From Sulfitobacter sp. OXR-159 (GTDB lineage: Bacteria > Pseudomonadota > Alphaproteobacteria > Rhodobacterales > Rhodobacteraceae): a stretch of DNA of 64,000 bases. The notes under the pieces are model-generated. The model was not told the DNA's origin. It saw only the letters and a list, made by a program, of their open reading frames with translations, and ran no database searches. Below, one piece after another: positions 53,967 to 62,681 of this stretch. Within the stretch, counting starts at the first letter, position 1, and each line of letters opens with the position of its first letter. The DNA is taken from positions 62,001 to 126,000 of the forward strand of contig NZ_CP139711.1 in the NCBI RefSeq assembly GCF_034377145.1. Reading direction: 5' to 3'. Both the position numbers and the translations under genes were made by a program.

Positions 53967-55037
53967 TCAGTTTTCGTTATCGTCTATGTCAGGACCATCA
54001 AGATCCTGATCCCTGCCGGAGACTGGGTTACCTATGGGTTCCATTTTCTCTGGGGTAATGATCTGCCCTGGACCAGCGGCCTTCGCGTTCGCCAACGCGA
54101 GAAGAGCGGCCTCTGGATTCTCAGAGATCCACTTATGAAGCCCGTCATCTCCGTTCTTGACGGTGATGATCACGTTTCTTTTGGTGACCTTCACCATCCC
54201 GAGCTTTGTCTTGATTGCCGATGGGGCAGGGGGCTTGTGCTGTTTCAGGAGCCCTTCGAAGATCGCAAAGCGTTCGTCGGAGGTCTTGCCTGAACCTCTG
54301 GATTCCATGAGAGCATCATGGAATTCTCGGTTTCCGGCCGGAAACCCTTCATCTCCAGAGAAGCCAAGGCTCTCATAAGACTTTGCGGCAGCATACCAAC
54401 GATCCCGTCCAACCCCGGGTGCCGCCCCGATCTCTTGGATGAGTTCAGTCGGAATACAGGAAGTGACTTGTTTCATGCGAGCAAGTCCCGTGAGCTTGTC
54501 ACCGGCTTTCCTGGCTTTCTGATCGATGTTGAGGGCGTCACAGATCAGTCCCTCATCCTTGCCGGACTCTATGAGAGAACGTGCAAACAGGGCTTTCTCG
54601 ATCCAGCTGAGGTCTTTTCGGAAGCTGTTCTCTTGGCCTTGTGCAAGAATCGCTTGATCCTCATCCAAGCCTCTGATGAGAGCCTTTGCGGGCTTGCCAA
54701 TAAGTCGAAGGGCCGCTAATCGCCTGCGCCCATAGATGATCCTGTACCGCCCCCCTTCGGGGCTCAGAAGTATCGGGATAAGCTGTCCCTGCTTGTCAAT
54801 GCTTTCAGCCAGTTCCCTGATGTCATCTTCGTCATCCAGGGCCAGACGATCTTGGAACTCGGAATCATCAATAAGGTCGGTACTGATTTCTTGAATTGAA
54901 GATTGTGCCGCATCCTGAAGAGAACGGGCCATTCCCGAAAGGGCAGGGGCTCGTGACTGGGTTCGAGTCGGAGAAATCGACGAGCTCTGCTGCTTTTCTT
55001 CATCCTCGGGAATGTCGAATGTGACTTTGCGGGCCAT
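53967..55037 (-). CDS. repB: RepB partition protein (ParB family)
   Basis: 356 residues. The ParB core is visible: IQEISTDLIDDSEFQDRLALDDEDDIRELAESIDKQGQLIPILLSPEGGRYRIIYGRRRLAALRLIG (boxes I and II), then AQGQENSFRKDLSWIEKALFARSLIE. The start overlaps the repA stop by one base (TAATG). RepB binds parS and works with RepA in segregation. Its gene carries one of the 14-bp palindromes (54331-54344). Confidence 0.95.
   Translation of the reverse strand: MARKVTFDIPEDEEKQQSSSISPTRTQSRAPALSGMARSLQDAAQSSIQEISTDLIDDSEFQDRLALDDEDDIRELAESIDKQGQLIPILLSPEGGRYRIIYGRRRLAALRLIGKPAKALIRGLDEDQAILAQGQENSFRKDLSWIEKALFARSLIESGKDEGLICDALNIDQKARKAGDKLTGLARMKQVTSCIPTELIQEIGAAPGVGRDRWYAAAKSYESLGFSGDEGFPAGNREFHDALMESRGSGKTSDERFAIFEGLLKQHKPPAPSAIKTKLGMVKVTKRNVIITVKNGDDGLHKWISENPEAALLALANAKAAGPGQIITPEKMEPIGNPVSGRDQDLDGPDIDDNEN
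54331..54344. promoter_or_regulatory. 14-bp palindrome in repB, candidate parS
   Basis: TTTCCGGCCGGAAA, here within an 18-bp palindrome (GG...CC flanks). It encodes FPAGN in the same frame as the repC copy. Confidence 0.6.
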
Positions 55038-56224
55038 TACTTACGCCCCCATGCCGTTTTGATGAGCCCTTCGACCTCCGCCACAACCCCGTTGATGGAC
55101 TCGATAGCCCGATCGTACGTCTGGCGATGAAAATCCGTTCTGGCGATCTCGAACAGTGTCTGTTGCGTGAGCCCAGCGTCAGAGACTGCGGAGGATTTCA
55201 GGAAAGGCTGAGTAAGAACGTCATCCGTGAACATGGTCCGCAGGAATGCCGCCATCTGGGTTTGGGGGCCGTCATTGGGCTCGAAACGAGTGATTAGAAA
55301 TCTCATGAAGTCCCAGTCGGGCGATGCGCCCACATCAGCAATTGTTGCCATGAGGCTGGATGTGAGCTGCAGGAATTGGGCCATCGAGGCGACGTCAAGC
55401 ATGCTTGGAATGACAGTGACGACTAGGGATGTCGATGCTACCAAAGCCGATAGTGTGGTAAACCCGAGTTGCGGTGGGCAGTCGATGACGACAATGTCGT
55501 AGTCTGTCTCGACTTCATTAATGCAAAGGGCAAGCCGCTGATAGAACGGCGGCCTGATATTGTTTCGAAGGGCGTGTGCGGTTTCGGTCTCGAACTCAGA
55601 GAGCAGCAAGCCGGCCGCGGCTAGATCGAGGTTGTGGAAATACGTTTTGCGCACAACGTCTCTAAAGGGGATAGGGTCCTCGTACCGAAGGGCATCGTAC
55701 ACCGTTCCGGCCTCAGGGAAGTCGATTTCCGGCCGGAAACCGAACATGGTGGTCATTGAGGCTTGTGGGTCGAGATCAATTGCCAGAACCCGATAACCAT
55801 CAAGGGCAAGCTTTTGGGCCAGATGGATCGCTGTTGTCGTCTTCCCTGCGCCCCCTTTGAAGTTGGCGATCGAAATGATCTGGATATGCTCCCCATCCCG
55901 ACGACGAGGAACGATATGCTGGAACTTGGTGCTTGACCGGGCTATTTCGTGGCGCGCTATATCGATTTGCTCTGCAGTGTAGAACCTGCGGCCGCGGGCG
56001 TCTGTCTCGATTTCACCGAGATCGAGCTTGTCCTCGAAAAACATCTTCCGCAAAAAATCTTGGCTTACACCGAGGATCTGGGCAACTTCCGTGGATGAGA
56101 AGCGTCTGAGAGCCTTTCGTTCATCAGGTAGAAACGACTTGCGCATATTCACATCAAGCGATTTGCTTAGACGTGTCGCCATCGTCTGGATCTTTTGATC
56201 CATTCTGATCCGCTGCTCGTTCAT
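55037..56224 (-). CDS. repA: RepA partition ATPase (ParA family)
   Basis: 395 residues. An N-terminal helix-turn-helix (FSSTEVAQILGVSQDFLRKMFFEDKLDLGEIETDARGRRFYTAEQ) precedes the ParA ATPase with deviant Walker A FKGGAGKTTTAIHLAQ (about 121-136), VLAIDLDPQASMTTMFG and VVIDCPPQLGF. RepA drives partition and with RepB represses the repABC promoter, expected in the 282-bp gap 56225-56506. The gene carries a palindrome at 55726-55739. Confidence 0.96.
   Translation of the reverse strand: MNEQRIRMDQKIQTMATRLSKSLDVNMRKSFLPDERKALRRFSSTEVAQILGVSQDFLRKMFFEDKLDLGEIETDARGRRFYTAEQIDIARHEIARSSTKFQHIVPRRRDGEHIQIISIANFKGGAGKTTTAIHLAQKLALDGYRVLAIDLDPQASMTTMFGFRPEIDFPEAGTVYDALRYEDPIPFRDVVRKTYFHNLDLAAAGLLLSEFETETAHALRNNIRPPFYQRLALCINEVETDYDIVVIDCPPQLGFTTLSALVASTSLVVTVIPSMLDVASMAQFLQLTSSLMATIADVGASPDWDFMRFLITRFEPNDGPQTQMAAFLRTMFTDDVLTQPFLKSSAVSDAGLTQQTLFEIARTDFHRQTYDRAIESINGVVAEVEGLIKTAWGRK
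55726..55739. promoter_or_regulatory. 14-bp palindrome in repA, candidate parS
   Basis: TTTCCGGCCGGAAA, third identical copy, in a different reading frame from the repB and repC copies (here FRPEI). Confidence 0.6.
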
Positions 56225-56506
56225 GCCCGTCCCGCCGCCCGTCTTCCGGGTCTATCTTGAGAAGGAACGCAAAACCGCCGGAAACTGATGGTTAGCGTTC
56301 TTCCGCAAAAATGTCAGGAAAGCGTTTGACAGGCAAGGATTTTTTCAGAAGGTGGGCCGGTATCCGGTGAAATCATTTATTTACAATGACTTATCTTATT
56401 TCGCGGATCCAGCGCGTCAAGTGCTTGTGTCGCTGCCATCACTTAAACGCAAGATGTACCCGATTCACATAGGCGGTTTTGCTTCCAAAGAACGAATCTG
56501 AGTCTC
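56225..56506. other. repABC upstream region
   Basis: No gene. Likely contains the repA promoter: AT-rich at 56378-56402, with an imperfect TGTCA...TGACA inverted repeat at about 56310-56331 that could be an operator. No fourth copy of the rep palindrome was found here. Confidence 0.45.
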
Positions 56507-57388
56507 TTAAATCATTCCCAGTCTCTCAGCCCGTTCCAGCAGCATCTTCACCGAAGACGGCCGCCATCTTGTTCGGCCACGAGGCGTGCGTTCGCGCATA
56601 GATTCCAGCCGTTCACAGATCGCTTGAAGCGTGATGTCGGGATCTGCGCCCTTGATGCCAGCAATAATTGCGGGCAGGCGGTCGTCGGTTTCGCGGCGCC
56701 CGGCGCGGGCCAGCACCTCGGCAGGCAGGAAGCCGTCGCGGACATAGGCCTTCACAGCGCGCAGCAGGCGGCTTTGGGTCCAGCGACGCGCCTCGGGCAA
56801 GGGGCCGTTGACGATGCGCACCACGTCTTCCCAGGCCAAGTCGGGGCGTAACCGGCGCACATGGGGCACCCAATCTTGTGCCGTCTCGTTCAGACGCTCC
56901 ATGTAGCCGTCCTGTCGCGCCAGCCATACTTTGCGAAGAGCAGCAGGGTCTTTGGCCCGCAGTCCAGGGTTCCCGCCGACCCGGCCCTTGGTACGGGCGC
57001 TCGCCAGCCCCGCCTTGGTACGTTCCCGGATCAGCGCCCGCTCGAACTCGGCCGCGGCGCCCAGAACCTGCAGCGTGAACTTGCCTTGCGGGGATCCGGT
57101 GTCGATCGGGTCCTGAATGGAACGAAAGAACGCCCCTTTGGCCTCCAGCCGCTCGATCACCTCCAGCAGATGCGACAGGGATCGCGCGAGGCGGTCAATC
57201 CGCACGACCACCAGCGTGTCGCCCTTGCCGATGCGCTCCAACACCCGCGCCAGCACCGGCCGCGCGCGATTGCCGCCTGAGGCCTGTTCTTCATGGATCT
57301 CGGCGCAACCCGCAGATTTCAGGGCCTGCGTCTGGGGCAGGGGGGTCTGATCTTCGGTCGAGACGCGGGCATAACCGATCAGGGGCAT
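56507..57388 (-). CDS. Serine recombinase with extended C-terminus
   Basis: 293 residues from the ATG at 57386-57388. The resolvase catalytic domain begins PLIGYARVSTEDQTPLPQTQAL (catalytic Ser in RVS), then VVVRIDRLARSLSHLLEV and LGAAAEFERALIRERTKAGLASAR. The C-terminal 150 residues (WEDVVRIVNG..., RTRWRPSSVKMLLERAERLG) are longer than in Tn3 resolvases and may form two DNA-binding units. No transposase lies alongside, so it probably serves plasmid dimer resolution or an inactive element. Confidence 0.9.
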   Translation of the reverse strand: MPLIGYARVSTEDQTPLPQTQALKSAGCAEIHEEQASGGNRARPVLARVLERIGKGDTLVVVRIDRLARSLSHLLEVIERLEAKGAFFRSIQDPIDTGSPQGKFTLQVLGAAAEFERALIRERTKAGLASARTKGRVGGNPGLRAKDPAALRKVWLARQDGYMERLNETAQDWVPHVRRLRPDLAWEDVVRIVNGPLPEARRWTQSRLLRAVKAYVRDGFLPAEVLARAGRRETDDRLPAIIAGIKGADPDITLQAICERLESMRERTPRGRTRWRPSSVKMLLERAERLGMI

Positions 57389-57614
57389 CAAAACAGTCTT
57401 TTTGCAGTTTCGTATACTATTACTAAACGACCGTTTGTAAACGCGCGCAAGGGGCGTTTCCCACGTCGCGCTGAGTTCGGGAAGCCTTGTATCTATAGGC
57501 TGAAGCCCGCGAGAGGCGCTCCAGCGTTCTTGAGGAGACAGGGGCCTCGGGCGCCTCTATAGTAGAGAAAAACGCAGCCCTTCAAACTCCATCGTCAAGC
57601 GCGCAAAAAAGCCT

Positions 57615-57620
57615 TATAAT
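57615..57620 (+). promoter_or_regulatory. Consensus -10 box seven bases before an ATG
   Basis: TATAAT ends seven bases before the ATG at 57627, so a transcript from it would start at about the A of the start codon (leaderless). The -35 region (TCGTCA, 17 bases upstream) is a poor match. Confidence 0.4.
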
Positions 57621-57626
57621 GCGCGC

Positions 57627-58862
57627 ATGAGCCGATTTCTCCCGACAAACATGGACTATGACGAGATGCCTCTCGAAGACTTGGAGGCGTCCGAGGGCAA
57701 GGATGACGCCGACCTCTGGTTCCTGCCCGGGCCGATCGAGGACGAACCGGATTACCTGCCTCCCGGACCTACGCCTGAGGCGAAGGAATCCGATGTCGTT
57801 GATGCCTGGCGCGCGGCCGAGGCCGGGCAGGCGGCGCAGCTTGCTCGCGTCTCGGCCCGGTTGGGTATCCTCGATGAACGCCTGCGTCGGGGCCCGGCAG
57901 GCTGGCGGCAGCGGCTCGCCCTGATCGAGGCATCGGATCTCAGCTGGATCACGCAAGACCGGATCGGCCTCGACCGGCTTTCCCTTTACATGGCGCTGCG
58001 GGTTTCGACCGCAACGGATGATGCGCAGGCCTTGTACCGGATCGGCTGGACCGTGCGTCGGCTGACCGGTGGACCCGCGCCGCTGATGCGTCGGTCGGGT
58101 GTCGGCGATCTCGAGACCTTCCTTGATCGGCGCGACCGCCCGGGGCATGGGGAGCGGTTCGAAGATACCAATGCTCCCTCGCGCGTGGTCGAGATGGCAG
58201 AGCGTGAAGCCTTCGAGGACCGGGCTGCCGGATGGCTTGCGATGATGAATCAGGCCGAAAACCTCCACCCCGTGACGCGGGCCTGCATGGGCTTTCATCT
58301 CTGGCATGTCGCGGAGCTCTCGCCGATCGACGATCCGCTCGAGGCCGCGGTGACGGCGTCGCGTGTTGCGATCACCGAACTCGCACCGTCAGGGAGCATG
58401 CCCGGCGCGATCTTCGCACCGATCGCCATGGGCGGGGGAGGGGGCTTTCGCGCGATCGGGGACCCGCCCGCCCGGTTGGCGCGCTGGCTGAACGCGATGG
58501 AGAGCGCGACATTCGCAGCCCTGCGCAGGCTCGAGGAGATCGAGGCTTGGGCGGCTGCCGCAGAGCGCGCGATGGCTCCCCTCTCGGGCAAGACGCCGCC
58601 GATGCTGCGGAACCTCTTCGCAAGCTGGCCGCTGGTCTCAGTACAGATGGCCGAGAAACTGACAGGTACGCATCGGGCAACGGTTCAGCGCAACATCGAC
58701 TGGATGGACGAGCAGGGCCTCATCCGGGAAGTCACGGGGCAGGGACGATACCGAATGTGGCGGATCGTTGAGCCGCGCTCAACAGAGGCAAATTCGATGC
58801 CCGAAAGGCATGATGAGCTGCTGGCTGAAGATTTCTTCGATGTGCTGGTCGCGCGCCAGTGA
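57627..58862 (+). CDS. RHE_PE00001 family protein (DUF1612/HTH)
   Basis: 411 residues. An acidic N-terminus is followed by the family block GPAGWRQRLALIEASDLSWITQDRIGLDRLSLYMALRVST and ENLHPVTRACMGFHLWHVAEL; the C-terminus has a helix-turn-helix (AEKLTGTHRATVQRNIDWMDEQGLIREVTGQGRYRMW). It belongs to a family recurrent on rhizobial and roseobacter plasmids close to rep genes. The fold of the N-terminal part recalls Fic-type regions, but no catalytic motif is visible. Probably a DNA-binding regulator (inference). Confidence 0.85.
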   Translation: MSRFLPTNMDYDEMPLEDLEASEGKDDADLWFLPGPIEDEPDYLPPGPTPEAKESDVVDAWRAAEAGQAAQLARVSARLGILDERLRRGPAGWRQRLALIEASDLSWITQDRIGLDRLSLYMALRVSTATDDAQALYRIGWTVRRLTGGPAPLMRRSGVGDLETFLDRRDRPGHGERFEDTNAPSRVVEMAEREAFEDRAAGWLAMMNQAENLHPVTRACMGFHLWHVAELSPIDDPLEAAVTASRVAITELAPSGSMPGAIFAPIAMGGGGGFRAIGDPPARLARWLNAMESATFAALRRLEEIEAWAAAAERAMAPLSGKTPPMLRNLFASWPLVSVQMAEKLTGTHRATVQRNIDWMDEQGLIREVTGQGRYRMWRIVEPRSTEANSMPERHDELLAEDFFDVLVARQ

Positions 58863-58879
58863 TCTCCGGATGTCGCGTA

Positions 58880-58986
58880 GCCCTTAATTGTGAGATGGGA
58901 AATCCAACGAAATCAACGGCTTAGCTTTGCCCTTAAATATGAGATTTTGCCTTTAATTCTGATATTTTTGCCCTTAAACCTGAGAC
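58880..58986 (+). repeat. Left-end TniA-type binding repeats (four)
   Basis: Four copies of the pattern GCCCTTAAnnnTGAGAT at 58880-58896, 58929-58945, 58949-58965 (more degenerate) and 58970-58986, all in one orientation. Confidence 0.8.
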
Positions 58987-59016
58987 AGGGTTCACAGACA
59001 TTTGCGGCAAATATCG

Positions 59017-60651
59017 ATGAATGATGATGGCGAAGACTCCGTTGCCGTTGGTGCTGAAGAGGCGCGCAGGGCCGCGGTGCTGCGCCCTCTTGTTCAGGCA
59101 TATCTCAATGGGACTGGCAGCCTGGAACGTGGCATCAATGACGCCGTTTGGGAGCTTGGTGTCAGCAGGGCGACGGTCTGGCGTTGGATAAAACGGTTGG
59201 CGGAAGAGGGTGGGCGCACCAGCGCTCTGGCTCCGCGGAAACGGGGCCGCCCGACCGGGACGATGTTAATATCCAGCAAAGTCGAAGCGGTAATCGAGGA
59301 GCACCTTCGCCGCTATTTCTTGCGCCGGGAGCGTTCGAGCTTGTCGCGCGTCGTGACAGAAATCCGCAGCGCTTGCTGGCAGGAGGGCTTGCAACCGCCG
59401 ACACGGCGAACGGTTCAGCGTCGTCTGGATGCGATGGATGCCCGCGAAGTTGCGAAGGCACGAGAGGGCGCAAAGGCGGCCCGCCAGAAATTTGCGCCGG
59501 TCACAGGTGAGAACAAGGCCAGTATGCCACTGGAGATCGTCCAAATTGATCATACACCGGCGGACATCATTCTTGTCGACGGCTTGGAACGCAAACCAAT
59601 TGGGCGGCCTTGGGTCACGCTGGCGATCGACGTCGCAACGCGGATGGTGACCGGATATTACACCTCTCTCGAGGCACCTTCGCGTCTGTCAGTGGCGCTT
59701 TGCCTGACACAGGCGGTGGCCCTCAAGGAGGAACTTCTTGCGGAATTGGCGTGCGATGTTCCTTGGCCGGCACAGGGCAAACCGCACAGCATCCACGTCG
59801 ATAACGGTCGCGATTTCCGGTCGCGCGCCTTTCGGTCGGCCTGTGCGGATTGGGGGATCGATCTGGTCTATCGACCGCCAGCAAGTCCTCACTTCGGTGG
59901 TCACATCGAACGGTTGATCGGCACCATGATGGGGGCCGTTCACCTGTTGCCGGGAACAACGCAATCCTCGATCGCGGCAAAGGGCGACTATGACGCCGAA
60001 AGCAAGGCCACGATGACGTTGAGCGAATTCGATCGCTGGTTTGCTCTGGAAATCTGCCGTTACAACAACAGCATTCATTCAAGTCTTGGCTGCACGCCCG
60101 TTGCCAAATGGGAGGCGCTCTCAGAGCAAATGACAGGCGACATCCCCTTCGAGATGGAAGCCTTTCAGGTGAGCTTCCTGCCGAGTGAACTGCGCAAGAT
60201 CAGGCGTGACGGCATCCATCTGTTCCAGATAAGGTACTGGTCCGATGCCCTTGCAGGCCACATTGGGCGCGGGGATGGAAAGGTGGTCGTTCGCTACGAT
60301 CCTCGCGATATCTCAATGATCTGGGTCGAACTGGACGATGGCCGGTATGTTGAGGCGCGGTACAGAAACCTGGAAATTCCGCCCGTCTCGCTCTGGGAAT
60401 ATCGCGAAGCGATGAGGAAGGCCCGTGCCCTTGGCAAGTCCGGGTCTAATGAGCTGGTGCTGGCTGAGCTGATCCGACAGCAACGCCAGATCGAAGCTGA
60501 AAGCCGGGGCCTGACGAAGGCCGAACGCAGAACCCGTGAAAGAAAAGGGACATTGAAGGGCACGAACTCGGCCGTCTCGACAACCGAAGGGCTGCGCCCG
60601 ATCGATACGGGTGATACATCGCGCCCATTGTTCAAGGTGGAGAGATGGTGA
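59017..60651 (+). CDS. tniA: TniA-like transposase (rve/Mu-C family)
   Basis: 544 residues from the ATG at 59017 (a TTG at 59002 would add five). HTH-containing N-terminus (AVWELGVSRATVWRWIKRLAEEG), catalytic core with Asp in VQIDHTPADII, Asp in HVDNGRDFRS and Glu in FGGHIERLIGTM, then a Mu-transposase C-terminal beta-barrel. The frame is intact. Confidence 0.93.
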   Translation: MNDDGEDSVAVGAEEARRAAVLRPLVQAYLNGTGSLERGINDAVWELGVSRATVWRWIKRLAEEGGRTSALAPRKRGRPTGTMLISSKVEAVIEEHLRRYFLRRERSSLSRVVTEIRSACWQEGLQPPTRRTVQRRLDAMDAREVAKAREGAKAARQKFAPVTGENKASMPLEIVQIDHTPADIILVDGLERKPIGRPWVTLAIDVATRMVTGYYTSLEAPSRLSVALCLTQAVALKEELLAELACDVPWPAQGKPHSIHVDNGRDFRSRAFRSACADWGIDLVYRPPASPHFGGHIERLIGTMMGAVHLLPGTTQSSIAAKGDYDAESKATMTLSEFDRWFALEICRYNNSIHSSLGCTPVAKWEALSEQMTGDIPFEMEAFQVSFLPSELRKIRRDGIHLFQIRYWSDALAGHIGRGDGKVVVRYDPRDISMIWVELDDGRYVEARYRNLEIPPVSLWEYREAMRKARALGKSGSNELVLAELIRQQRQIEAESRGLTKAERRTRERKGTLKGTNSAVSTTEGLRPIDTGDTSRPLFKVERW

Positions 60652-60652
60652 A

Positions 60653-61534
60653 TTGAGGGCAGGGACAACTGAAGAAGACGGCCGGATCGCCCTCATTCAA
60701 TCGGATATCTGGATCGGCTTTCCTCGGGCGGAACAGGTGTTGGACCGCTTGCAGGGCATGATCGAAGCGCCACGACAAACCCGTATGCCTGGGCTTCTTG
60801 TGCATGGCGCCTCCGGGATCGGAAAGACGATGATTGCCCGAAACCTGTCGCGCAAGTACGCACCAGAATACGATCCGGCGTCGGGCATCACCCGCACACC
60901 GCTTCTGCTGTTGCAAGCGCCGCCCGCACCTGATGAACGGCGGTTTTACCTGCACATCCTGGCCGCCGTCGGCGCCCCGGCGACGGCTCTTAGCGCCCGC
61001 GCTCAAAATGTGGCTTCCCTCGAAGTCCGTGTCATCGCGCTCTTACGCGACCTTGGCCTGCGGATGATCATGATCGACGAGGTCCACAATCTCTTGGCCG
61101 GGACCCACCGCGAACAGCGCCGATTTCTCAATGTCCTGCGGTATCTCAGCAATGAACTCGAGGTGTCACTGGTCTGCCTTGGGGTCAGCGAGGCCGTCGA
61201 TGCCATCCGTGGTGATATCCAGCTTGCCCGACGGCTGGACGAACATCATCTGCCAAACTGGCGCGACGATGCCGAGTTCTCGGACATGATCCAGACCCTT
61301 ATTGCTGCCATGCCACTGGAAAAGAAGTCCAACCTGAAGGTCAAGTCACTCAAGCAGATACTTGCACTGACCGGTGGGGTGACCTCGCGCATTTTCGCCC
61401 TGATCAAGGATCTTTCCATCGACGCCATTGTAACAGGTGATGAATGCATCACCGATGACGCAATCGCAAAATGGACGCCGGTTTGGTCGCGCCATGCGAA
61501 CCCCCATCGGCGGCTCGAGAAGTCCCGGGTGTGA
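60653..61534 (+). CDS. tniB: TniB-like AAA+ ATPase
   Basis: 293 residues if started at the TTG at 60653, two bases past the tniA stop and eight after GGTGGAGAG; a GTG at 60611 would give 307. Walker A HGASGIGKTM and Walker B MIMIDEVHNLL are clear. It selects target DNA and activates TniA in this class of elements. Confidence 0.9.
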   Translation: MRAGTTEEDGRIALIQSDIWIGFPRAEQVLDRLQGMIEAPRQTRMPGLLVHGASGIGKTMIARNLSRKYAPEYDPASGITRTPLLLLQAPPAPDERRFYLHILAAVGAPATALSARAQNVASLEVRVIALLRDLGLRMIMIDEVHNLLAGTHREQRRFLNVLRYLSNELEVSLVCLGVSEAVDAIRGDIQLARRLDEHHLPNWRDDAEFSDMIQTLIAAMPLEKKSNLKVKSLKQILALTGGVTSRIFALIKDLSIDAIVTGDECITDDAIAKWTPVWSRHANPHRRLEKSRV

Positions 61535-62322
61535 AGCCGCACCCGCTGCCCAAGACTGTCGCGCCGCTGCCAGACGAGTTGTTGTCAGGTTGGTTGTCTC
61601 GGCTGGCGGCGGCCAACTACTGTGATGATGCGGAACTACTGGCTCATCTCAGAATCGATACCGCGCATGGCATCGCCTTGAACTTCAACGTCGACGCGGC
61701 TGCGGCGGCGAAGATTGCCAACGCCGCACGGGTTGACCCAGATGTTGTGCGATCTTTGACCTTTCCAGCAATGACGACACGAGAAGCCTCGCTGACGGCC
61801 CAGATGCCATTCCAGCATTGCCTGCAATGCTCCAGAGAGGGCCTTTCGCTTAAGCATTGGAGGCGAGCCTGGGCATTCGACTGTCAGGTTTGCGGGACGA
61901 GACTTGTGCCGACGCTCGGCAAGCCCAGTGGCGAACAGATGCCCGAAAAGCTGATAAATCGTGCGCGCAACGGCGCCGCGCGGCTTGAATACGCCGCGCG
62001 ATTACGCAGCTCCAAGCAACTTCGGCGCGCAATGCGCGCAGTCACCTTTGCCATGTCACTCAAAACCTTCCGCGGGGATCCGTCGTTCGCTGTCCAGAAC
62101 CCCAGATCGGAAGTTAGGCTGTTCTGCCTCGCCGCAATCGCCGCCGCTCGATCTCATCCCTTGGCTAAGGCAGCCATCGTCAGCAAAAGCATCGACGACT
62201 ATGCAAGGGTTGCTCTCTTGCGCGCCTTCGAGAAGGAGCCTCGATTGCTTGCCGCGGTTGATCACATCGCGCAAAGGTGCGCGAGAAACAGGGGCCCCAT
62301 GACAGCCGTATCTCACAATTAA
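61531..62322 (+). CDS. tniQ: TniQ family protein
   Basis: 263 residues from the GTG at 61531, overlapping the tniB stop (GTGA); an ATG at 61471 is an alternative (283). VAPLPDELLSGWLSRLAAANY and the zinc-binding CLQCSREG...CQVCGTRLVPTL are typical TniQ sequences. Its stop lies inside one of the right-end repeats. Confidence 0.9.
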   Translation: MKPHPLPKTVAPLPDELLSGWLSRLAAANYCDDAELLAHLRIDTAHGIALNFNVDAAAAAKIANAARVDPDVVRSLTFPAMTTREASLTAQMPFQHCLQCSREGLSLKHWRRAWAFDCQVCGTRLVPTLGKPSGEQMPEKLINRARNGAARLEYAARLRSSKQLRRAMRAVTFAMSLKTFRGDPSFAVQNPRSEVRLFCLAAIAAARSHPLAKAAIVSKSIDDYARVALLRAFEKEPRLLAAVDHIAQRCARNRGPMTAVSHN

Positions 62323-62367
62323 GGGCAAAAATTGTCGCCAAACGCGTCGCGTCTCAGATTAAAGGGC
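62310..62367 (-). repeat. Right-end TniA-type binding repeats (two)
   Basis: ATCTCACAATTAAGGGC (62310-62326) and GTCTCAGATTAAAGGGC (62351-62367) are the reverse orientation of the left-end repeats; two on the right versus four on the left. Confidence 0.8.
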
Positions 62368-62384
62368 AACGCGACACCCGGTTT

Positions 62385-62681
62385 CTACCGCAGCGGTTGG
62401 TCCTTGACGCGGGCGATGATGTCGGGCTCGCCGACAAAGTCCTCGAGGAAGCTGTGCCATGCCTCGACCGAGACTCTCGCAGACAGGAGCATGTCGCGGA
62501 TTTCGTCGATTACGTCATCCGTGAGGGCCGTGATGTAGTCTTCGCGGCCGATGTGGACGCTGTCGATGTTGACATAGGAGAGATTGTCGTCGTTGCTGAC
62601 GATGGCCTCCAGAAGCTCCATATCCTCGCCCAGCAGGGTGGCAACATGGCCGACCGAGCAGACATATGTCGTGGCTGCCAT
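62385..62681 (-). CDS. Small protein coupled to an IS66 tnpC remnant
   Basis: 98 residues from the ATG at 62679-62681, which overlaps the tnpC stop (TGATG). The sequence is acidic and helical (GEDMELLEAIVSNDDNLSYVNIDSV, DDVIDEIRDMLL). Function unknown; probably an IS66 passenger gene. It ends nine bases from the TniABQ transposon. Confidence 0.6.
   Translation of the reverse strand: MAATTYVCSVGHVATLLGEDMELLEAIVSNDDNLSYVNIDSVHIGREDYITALTDDVIDEIRDMLLSARVSVEAWHSFLEDFVGEPDIIARVKDQPLR

Larger units (their letters stand above)
58871..62376 (+). mobile_element. TniABQ-type transposon (Tn5053/Tn402-like), cryptic
   Basis: 3506 bp. Ends are inverted: TGTCGCGTAGCCCTTAATTG and TGTCGCGTTGCCCTTTAATC. 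Several 17-bp repeats lie inside each end (four left, two right). Contains tniA, tniB, tniQ and no resolvase or cargo. No matching 5-bp target copy is seen (CCGGA left, CCCGG right). It begins eight bases after the RHE_PE00001 stop. Confidence 0.85.

Noticed and set aside
56507..57388. Serine recombinase as the resolvase of the TniABQ transposon
   Set aside because: It lies outside the transposon ends, separated by the RHE_PE00001-type gene, and reads the other way.
58880..58986. Four short repeats resembling a CRISPR or iteron array
   Set aside because: Spacing is irregular and the same unit occurs inverted at the other end of the TniABQ element, so they are transposase-binding sites.
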